This document shows, piece by piece, positions 32,184 to 36,973 of a stretch of DNA of 36,973 nt. The position numbers were made by a program, and so were the translations under genes. A model generated the notes under the pieces. The model saw only the letters and a list, made by a program, of their open reading frames with translations. It had not been told where the DNA came from and made no database searches. Origin of the DNA: Pelagibacteraceae bacterium (GTDB lineage Bacteria; Pseudomonadota; Alphaproteobacteria; Pelagibacterales; Pelagibacteraceae). Location of the stretch: positions 1 through 36,973 of the forward strand of contig JAGFWA010000003.1 of the NCBI GenBank assembly GCA_017640245.1, given 5' to 3'. How positions within the stretch are numbered: the stretch's first letter is position 1; each line of letters opens with the position of its first letter.

Positions 32184-33521
32184 CTAATAAAATTTTTCTT
32201 TATCTAGCCAATTTGTATCGAATTCTGACGAAATGAACTTTTCATGAGAAAGTATTTTTTTATGCAATTCAATGGTAGTTGTGACTCCTTCTATTACAAA
32301 CTCGTCTAAAGATCTTAAAGTTCTTTGTATAGCCTCTGTTCTATTTCTTCCATGGCAAATTAATTTGCAAATTAAACTGTCATAATAAGGTGTGATTTTG
32401 CACCCCTGAAAAATAGCTCCATCCACTCTAGTTCTAAAACCCGAAGGTTGGTGACATACTGAAATTATTCCTGGGCTAGGTTGGAAATTTTTAGATGGAT
32501 CTTCAGCATTTATCCTACATTCAATAGCATGTCCTCTTGGTTCGATATCTTCTTGAGTTAGAGCGGTGTTACCAGAGTATGCAATCCATATTTGTTCTTT
32601 AACAATATCTATTCCTGTGGCAACTTCAGTCACAGGGTGTTCAACTTGTATTCTTGTGTTCATTTCTAAAAAATAGAATTTTCCAGATTCATAGATATAT
32701 TCAACTGTTCCAGAACCTTCGTATTCTAATGGCTCAACCATCTTTACAGTTTTATTAAGCAAATCTGATCTCATTTTTTCATCCAATACTGGACTTGGAG
32801 ATTCTTCTATTAATTTTTGATGGTTTCTTTGAACACTACAGTCTCTTTCACAAAGGTGAACGGTTCTATTTTTTCCAGATAAAATTTGCACCTCAATATG
32901 TCTTGGGTTCTTGAAATATTTTTCAATATAGACCTCATCATTTCCAAAATATTTTCTTGCTTCTAAACGTGCCAATGAAAATAATTCTTCTAATTTTTCT
33001 TCCCCCTCAACAACTTTCATTCCTTTACCTCCACCTCCACCCGAAGCTTTAATCAAAACAGGATAACCGATTTTTTTACAAATAGATTTTGCATCGCTTG
33101 TATTTTTAACCACACCTTCCGAACCTTCTATTACTGGCAAGCCATTTTGTTTAGCAATTTTCCTTGCCTCAATTTTGTTTCCCATCTTTTTTATAATATC
33201 TGCTTTGGGACCAATAAATTTAATTCCATGCTTTTCAACAATTTCTGCAAATTTGTGGTTTTCAGATAAAAAACCATAACCGGGATGAATTGCTTCTGCA
33301 CCAGTAATATCGACAGCCGACATTATTGCAGGAATATTTAAATAACTATTTTGTGGTTGGTGAGATCCTATACAAACGCTTTCATCAGCTAAGCGAACAT
33401 GCATTGAATCATTATCAACATCTGAATGTACTGCAACAGTTGCAATACCCCATTCTTTACAGGCTCTTATTATTCTAACGGCAATTTCTCCTCGACTTGC
33501 AATTAAAACTTTTTTGAACAT
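32184..33521 (-). CDS. accC: Acetyl-CoA carboxylase, biotin carboxylase subunit
   Basis: A 445-residue biotin carboxylase that carboxylates biotin on AccB with ATP and bicarbonate. Visible: N-terminal KVLIASRGEIAVRIIRACKE, the glycine-rich ATP loop KASGGGGGKGMKVV, CERDCSVQRNHQKLIEESPS, and EMNTRIQVEHPVTE with the catalytic Glu and Arg. Length is standard. It follows accB by 3 bases; the aroQ-accB-accC order is common in proteobacteria. accA/accD are not in this window. Confidence 0.97.
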   Translation of the reverse strand: MFKKVLIASRGEIAVRIIRACKEWGIATVAVHSDVDNDSMHVRLADESVCIGSHQPQNSYLNIPAIMSAVDITGAEAIHPGYGFLSENHKFAEIVEKHGIKFIGPKADIIKKMGNKIEARKIAKQNGLPVIEGSEGVVKNTSDAKSICKKIGYPVLIKASGGGGGKGMKVVEGEEKLEELFSLARLEARKYFGNDEVYIEKYFKNPRHIEVQILSGKNRTVHLCERDCSVQRNHQKLIEESPSPVLDEKMRSDLLNKTVKMVEPLEYEGSGTVEYIYESGKFYFLEMNTRIQVEHPVTEVATGIDIVKEQIWIAYSGNTALTQEDIEPRGHAIECRINAEDPSKNFQPSPGIISVCHQPSGFRTRVDGAIFQGCKITPYYDSLICKLICHGRNRTEAIQRTLRSLDEFVIEGVTTTIELHKKILSHEKFISSEFDTNWLDKEKFY

Positions 33522-33524
33522 TAA

Positions 33525-33932
33525 TTATTCAAGGATAAGCAAAGTTTGTCCAAACTCTACCGCCTGACCATCTTGTACCAAAACTTTTTTAACAACTCCA
33601 TCAGCAGTTGAAGGTACATGGTTCATTGTTTTCATCGCCTCCACAATTATTACGGTTTGGCCTTTTTTTATCTGACTTCCCACTTCAACAAATTTTTTTG
33701 CACCCGGCTCAGGCGATAAATATGCAGTACCAATAATCGGAGAGGTAATTTTTGTCCCAGATTCTTCTTTAACCGAAGTTAAGCTTGGTTTATGAGCGGT
33801 TAGACTACTGTCAGCAATTTTATTTCTGGCTACTTTTATTTTTCTATCACCGTCTTGATATTCAATCTCTGATAAATCAAATTCTTCTAAATAATCCTTA
33901 AGTTCTTTTATTAATTTTTTATCAATTTTCAT
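33525..33932 (-). CDS. accB: Acetyl-CoA carboxylase, biotin carboxyl carrier protein
   Basis: A 135-residue BCCP, slightly shorter than the 150-160 usual for this subunit. The biotinylated lysine lies in VEAMKTMNHV, and the C-terminal half is the biotinyl domain ending VEFGQTLLIL. The first 40 residues form an acidic helix, then a Ser/Thr/Pro-containing linker shorter than in E. coli. Start overlaps aroQ by 11 bases and the stop is 3 bases before accC, so the three genes form one unit. Confidence 0.96.
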   Translation of the reverse strand: MKIDKKLIKELKDYLEEFDLSEIEYQDGDRKIKVARNKIADSSLTAHKPSLTSVKEESGTKITSPIIGTAYLSPEPGAKKFVEVGSQIKKGQTVIIVEAMKTMNHVPSTADGVVKKVLVQDGQAVEFGQTLLILE

Positions 33933-34368
33933 TATCTATGATCTTCTTAATTCCGTCGAGTGCCATAACATATCCATCAACACCCAAACCACAAATTATT
34001 CCATCAGCAGCTTTGCTAATTAGTGATTTATGCCTGAAATCTTCTCTTTTGTAAATATTTGTTATATGTAACTCAATAGTTGGTTTTTTAACCGCAAGTA
34101 ACGCATCAAGTATTGCTACAGATGTGTGGGTGTATCCACCAGCATTAATGATAATGCCCTCATAGTTTTTACTACTATCTTGGATAAAATTTACTATTTC
34201 ACCTTCAACATTTGACTGTCTAAATTCGACTTCTAAACCAATCTTTTTAGAATATGATTCACATTTATTTTTTATATCCTCAAGTGAAGATTTTCCGTAC
34301 TTTTCTTTTTCTCTTGTTCCAAGCAAGTTCAGATTTGGTCCATTAATAACAAGAATTTTTTGATTCAT
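33922..34368 (-). CDS. aroQ: Type II 3-dehydroquinate dehydratase
   Basis: A 148-residue type II dehydroquinase of the shikimate pathway. The N-terminal NGPNLNLLGTREKEKYG contains the active-site arginine and tyrosine; INAGGYTHTSVAI and HITNIYKREDFRHKS supply the other catalytic positions. Cytosolic dodecamer in the family. First gene of the aroQ-accB-accC unit, divergent from thiS across 33 bases. Confidence 0.97.
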   Translation of the reverse strand: MNQKILVINGPNLNLLGTREKEKYGKSSLEDIKNKCESYSKKIGLEVEFRQSNVEGEIVNFIQDSSKNYEGIIINAGGYTHTSVAILDALLAVKKPTIELHITNIYKREDFRHKSLISKAADGIICGLGVDGYVMALDGIKKIIDNEN

Positions 34369-34401
34369 TTTGATATAGTAAAATTTTAAAATATCTCAAT
34401 T

Positions 34402-34605
34402 ATGGCAAAAATACAATTAAATGGAAAAAAAGTAAAAATTCAAAGAAATTTAAGCATTAAAGATCTTATAAAAAAATATAGACTAAAGGAGAATAAAATA
34501 GCAATCGAACTTAATGGTACAATTTTACCTAAGGATCATTACAAAAATAAAAAGGTCAAAAACAATGATAAAATTGAAATTGTTCAATTTATTGGTGGCG
34601 GGTAA
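34402..34605 (+). CDS. thiS: Sulfur carrier protein ThiS
   Basis: A 67-residue ubiquitin-like sulfur carrier. The C-terminal diglycine, FIGGG, is adenylated and thiocarboxylated to deliver sulfur to the thiazole ring. The usual IAIELNGTILPKD segment is recognisable. Its stop abuts the thiG ATG with no gap. The N-terminus is more basic than in most ThiS. Confidence 0.95.
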   Translation: MAKIQLNGKKVKIQRNLSIKDLIKKYRLKENKIAIELNGTILPKDHYKNKKVKNNDKIEIVQFIGGG

Positions 34606-35379
34606 ATGAAAAAAGATGATTTCAAAATAGGAAAACGTATTATTAAATCCCGTTTAATTGTGGGAACAGGCAAGTATAAGAATTTTAAACAAACCGCAGA
34701 TGCTGTTAAAGCTTCAGGAGCAGACATGGTTACCGTTGCGGTAAGAAGAGTTAATATTCTAGATAAAAAAAAACCTATTTTAATGGATTACTTAGATCCG
34801 AAAAAAATTATTTATTTACCAAATACCGCAGGATGCTTTACATCAAAAGACGCTCTTAGAACTTTAAGACTGGCAAGAGAAATGGGAGGTTGGAAACTCG
34901 TAAAATTAGAAGTTCTTGGTGACAAAAAAACTTTGTATCCAAATATGATTGAAACTTTGAAATCAACAGAGGTACTTGTTAGAGAAGGTTTTGAGGTAAT
35001 GGTTTATTCTTCAGATGATCCTATAATTGCAAAAAAATTGGAAGATCTAGGTGCATCAGCAATCATGCCTTTGGCATCTCCAATAGGTTCGGGTAGAGGA
35101 ATTAAAAATAAACTAAATTTATCAATTATTGTTAGTAATGCAAAAGTTCCTGTTATTGTTGACGCAGGTATAGGAACGGCTTCCGATGCAACGATTGCTA
35201 TGGAACTTGGGTGTGACGGGGTATTAATCAATACAGCAATCGCTAAAGCCAAAGACCCAATTATGATGGCAACTTCAATGAAGCATGCCGTGTTAGCTGG
35301 AAGAAAGTCTTATTTAGCAGGAAGAATTGGACTGCAAAAATTCGGTTTAGCCAGCAGTCCCAACGAAGGATTAATTTGA
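34606..35379 (+). CDS. thiG: Thiazole synthase
   Basis: A 257-residue TIM-barrel enzyme making the thiazole phosphate of thiamin from deoxyxylulose phosphate, ThiS-thiocarboxylate and dehydroglycine. The Schiff-base lysine is in the block [18 protein letters not shown], and SPIGSGRGI and [11 protein letters not shown] bind phosphate. SAR11 bacteria are described as making thiazole but needing an exogenous pyrimidine, so thiSG without thiC nearby is consistent. The end overlaps the convergent RNase E gene by 9 bases. Confidence 0.97.
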   Translation: MKKDDFKIGKRIIKSRLIVGTGKYKNFKQTADAVKASGADMVTVAVRRVNILDKKKPILMDYLDPKKIIYLPNTAGCFTSKDALRTLRLAREMGGWKLVKLEVLGDKKTLYPNMIETLKSTEVLVREGFEVMVYSSDDPIIAKKLEDLGASAIMPLASPIGSGRGIKNKLNLSIIVSNAKVPVIVDAGIGTASDATIAMELGCDGVLINTAIAKAKDPIMMATSMKHAVLAGRKSYLAGRIGLQKFGLASSPNEGLI

Positions 35380-36973
35380 TCTAGCTTTTCTTCTTGTCCA
35401 TAAGATTTTACCCAAGTCTTCAGTGGTTTTTTTTTTATTTTTTTTACTTTTATCTATATCTATAATATTACTATCTTTCGCTACAATTGTTTTAAAATTT
35501 TCTATTTTTTTTAGTATTTTTTTGTTTTTATTGAGCAGATGTATTTTATATTCCGGGATAATTAAAGTATTATCAGGAATTATATTTATTTTAAATTTAT
35601 ATTTTTTTTCGAAAAAAAGCATCTCTTTTCTAAAATGGCGGTTTAAAAAAGAACTAACTTTATTCGGAATAAACGCAGAGACTATTTTTGTTTTGTTTGA
35701 GAATGCCAATGTTTCAATTTTTTTTAAAATTTTTTGAGCGAAAGATTCTAGAGATAAATTTATTTCCCACTTTATAGAACTTTCCTTAAGTCTTTGACGA
35801 GTCATTTCTAAAAGTCCAAAATTACTAATTCGACCAATTTGAATTCTGGCCCTATCTAATTTAAGTTTTTCTCTTATTTTTCTCTCAACTATTCTTTTGT
35901 TATAAAAATTCATCATATCAATAAAGTCTATGACAATTAGTCCAGACAAATCTCTAATTTTAATCTGTCTTGCAATCTCTTCAGCTGCTTCGAGATTTGT
36001 ATTTAGTGCAGTTTTTTCAATATTTATCTGTTTTATAGATTGTCCAGAGTTTACATCAATGGCCACTAAAGCTTCAGTTGGATTTATTACTAAATAACCA
36101 CCAGATTTTAACTTTACCACTGGTTCAAAAATTTTATTCAAATCTTTTTCAATACCTTCCTTATGAAACAGTGGGATTTTACCTCTATATTTTTTAATAT
36201 ATTTTGTGTTTCTTGGCATAAACTGGCTCATAAAAAATTTTGCTTTTTTATAGCCTTCATTACCTTCTACGTGGACATATTTTGTATCGTTGTCATATAT
36301 ATCTCTAAGAGCTCTCTTAATAACATCACCCTCTTCATGAATCAGAATTGGTGCAGTTGAATTTATCGTATTATTTTTAATTTCTTCCCAAACAGCAATT
36401 GTATTTTGTAGGTCATTATTTATTTCATTTTTGGTTTTTCTTGATCCTGCCGTTCTTACTATCAGACCCATATTTCCAGGAATCTCTATATCTTTGAGTA
36501 TTTTTCTGATTTTATTTCTATCTTCATAGTTAAAAATTTTTCTTGATATCCCACCTCCCTTTGCAGTATTTGGCATCAAAACAATATATTTTCCAGCTAG
36601 AGATATAAATGTAGTGAGAGCAGCTCCCTTTTGACCTCTTTCTTCTTTTATTACCTGAACCAAGATAACTTGACCAGGTTTAATCACTTCTTGAATTCTG
36701 TATTTTCTTACCCCGTATCTATTTTTTAATTTTTCTCTAATTTCTTCTGATCGATTAGTATTTGAATTTTTATCTTCAACAATACTTTCGTTTGTATTGT
36801 TATTTGCACTTTGGCCATCTTTAAAATTTTCTGGAGTTTTTATTTCGTTATCTTCAGTCTTTTCTTTTAAATCTTCTCTAATTTTTTCCTCTGTCTTTTG
36901 TAATTCTTTTTTGTCTTCAGTTGGAATTTGATAATAATCAGATTGAATGTCATTAAATGCTAAAAAACCATGT
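35371..36973 (-). CDS. rne: Ribonuclease E/G catalytic protein (5'-truncated by window edge)
   Basis: The 3' part of an RNase E/G gene: 533 codons are visible and the frame enters from beyond the right edge, beginning [14 protein letters not shown] within the S1 domain. An acidic, asparagine-rich insert of about 70 residues splits the S1 domain, as in other alphaproteobacteria. The 5'-sensor [12 protein letters not shown] and the DNase I-like catalytic [10 protein letters not shown] and VIDFIDM aspartates are intact. The GTG at 36687 is an internal valine of [10 protein letters not shown], not a start. The zinc-link CPxC motif is absent, and the protein ends about 40 residues after the small domain. 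Confidence 0.93.
   Translation of the reverse strand, partial: HGFLAFNDIQSDYYQIPTEDKKELQKTEEKIREDLKEKTEDNEIKTPENFKDGQSANNNTNESIVEDKNSNTNRSEEIREKLKNRYGVRKYRIQEVIKPGQVILVQVIKEERGQKGAALTTFISLAGKYIVLMPNTAKGGGISRKIFNYEDRNKIRKILKDIEIPGNMGLIVRTAGSRKTKNEINNDLQNTIAVWEEIKNNTINSTAPILIHEEGDVIKRALRDIYDNDTKYVHVEGNEGYKKAKFFMSQFMPRNTKYIKKYRGKIPLFHKEGIEKDLNKIFEPVVKLKSGGYLVINPTEALVAIDVNSGQSIKQINIEKTALNTNLEAAEEIARQIKIRDLSGLIVIDFIDMMNFYNKRIVERKIREKLKLDRARIQIGRISNFGLLEMTRQRLKESSIKWEINLSLESFAQKILKKIETLAFSNKTKIVSAFIPNKVSSFLNRHFRKEMLFFEKKYKFKINIIPDNTLIIPEYKIHLLNKNKKILKKIENFKTIVAKDSNIIDIDKSKKNKKKTTEDLGKILWTRRKARSN

Noticed and set aside
36685-36687. GTG at 36687 as the start of the RNase E gene
   Set aside because: The frame stays open to the window edge and the upstream text is S1-domain sequence (HGFLAFNDI, then [10 protein letters not shown]).
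1-36973. CRISPR array, insertion sequences, prophage or integron
   Set aside because: No regularly spaced repeats, transposase, integrase or phage-like genes were seen on either strand.

Overview
The window is AT-rich, densely packed alphaproteobacterial DNA. It most resembles the streamlined SAR11 clade (Pelagibacterales). The evidence is overlapping or near-zero intergenic spacing, strong A/T preference at third codon positions, one tandem glycine riboswitch ahead of gcvT, and a free-living, amino-acid-oxidising gene set (Liv uptake, glycine cleavage, 5-oxoprolinase, an AcuI-type reductase, thiazole synthesis). I see no insertion sequence, prophage, CRISPR array, rRNA or tRNA. It reads as core chromosome, not an island.

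Layout. 1-2322: the end of a branched-chain amino acid permease gene (livM) converges on its probable binding-protein gene (livJ-like) across a bidirectional terminator. 2579-7716 (+): csaA, a LysE-type exporter, aconitase acnA and an MmgE/PrpD dehydratase form one tight run. 7765-9164 (-): a TerC/YjbE membrane protein and pxpA; diverging from them, 9201-11683 (+): pxpB, pxpC and an EamA transporter. 11867-13117 (+): a divergent secreted PQQ-sugar-dehydrogenase-like protein. 13257-18920 (+): promoter, tandem glycine riboswitch, gcvT, gcvH, gcvP and an FAD amine oxidoreductase, apparently one glycine-sensing transcription unit. 19084-23118: a Yip1-like protein, hisI with a 47-residue CxxC protein, folE, an acuI-like reductase with a LysR regulator, and a bactofilin. 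23237-25502 (+): rhomboid protease, RseP-type site-2 protease and HU, closed by a strong terminator. 25563-28101 (-): PrxQ, a glycosyltransferase-like protein, an HCCA-isomerase/DsbA-like protein and an ABA4-like membrane protein. 28127-31011: recX, then on the other strand a DUF3553 protein, cysQ and a 45-residue membrane peptide, then mnmA (+). 31061-31247: a structured RNA of unknown identity with its own promoter and terminator. 31290-34368 (-): aroQ, accB, accC, a 27-residue highly basic peptide and a Frag1/DRAM-like membrane protein. 34402-35379 (+): thiS and thiG, converging on an RNase E/G gene that runs out of the window.

How the parts work together. Several operons feed C1, amino-acid and TCA metabolism: amino acid uptake, 5-oxoproline to glutamate, glycine to methylene-THF, aconitase and a possible methylcitrate branch. 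Four small genes (47, 45, 58 and 27 residues) read directly from the sequence sit in operon-like positions and would be missed by a 60-residue cutoff. The points most worth a second look are the unassigned structured RNA after mnmA, the RNase E without its zinc-link cysteines or C-terminal scaffold, the small proteins, the FAD oxidoreductase under apparent glycine-riboswitch control, and a 13-bp inverted repeat around the hup promoter.
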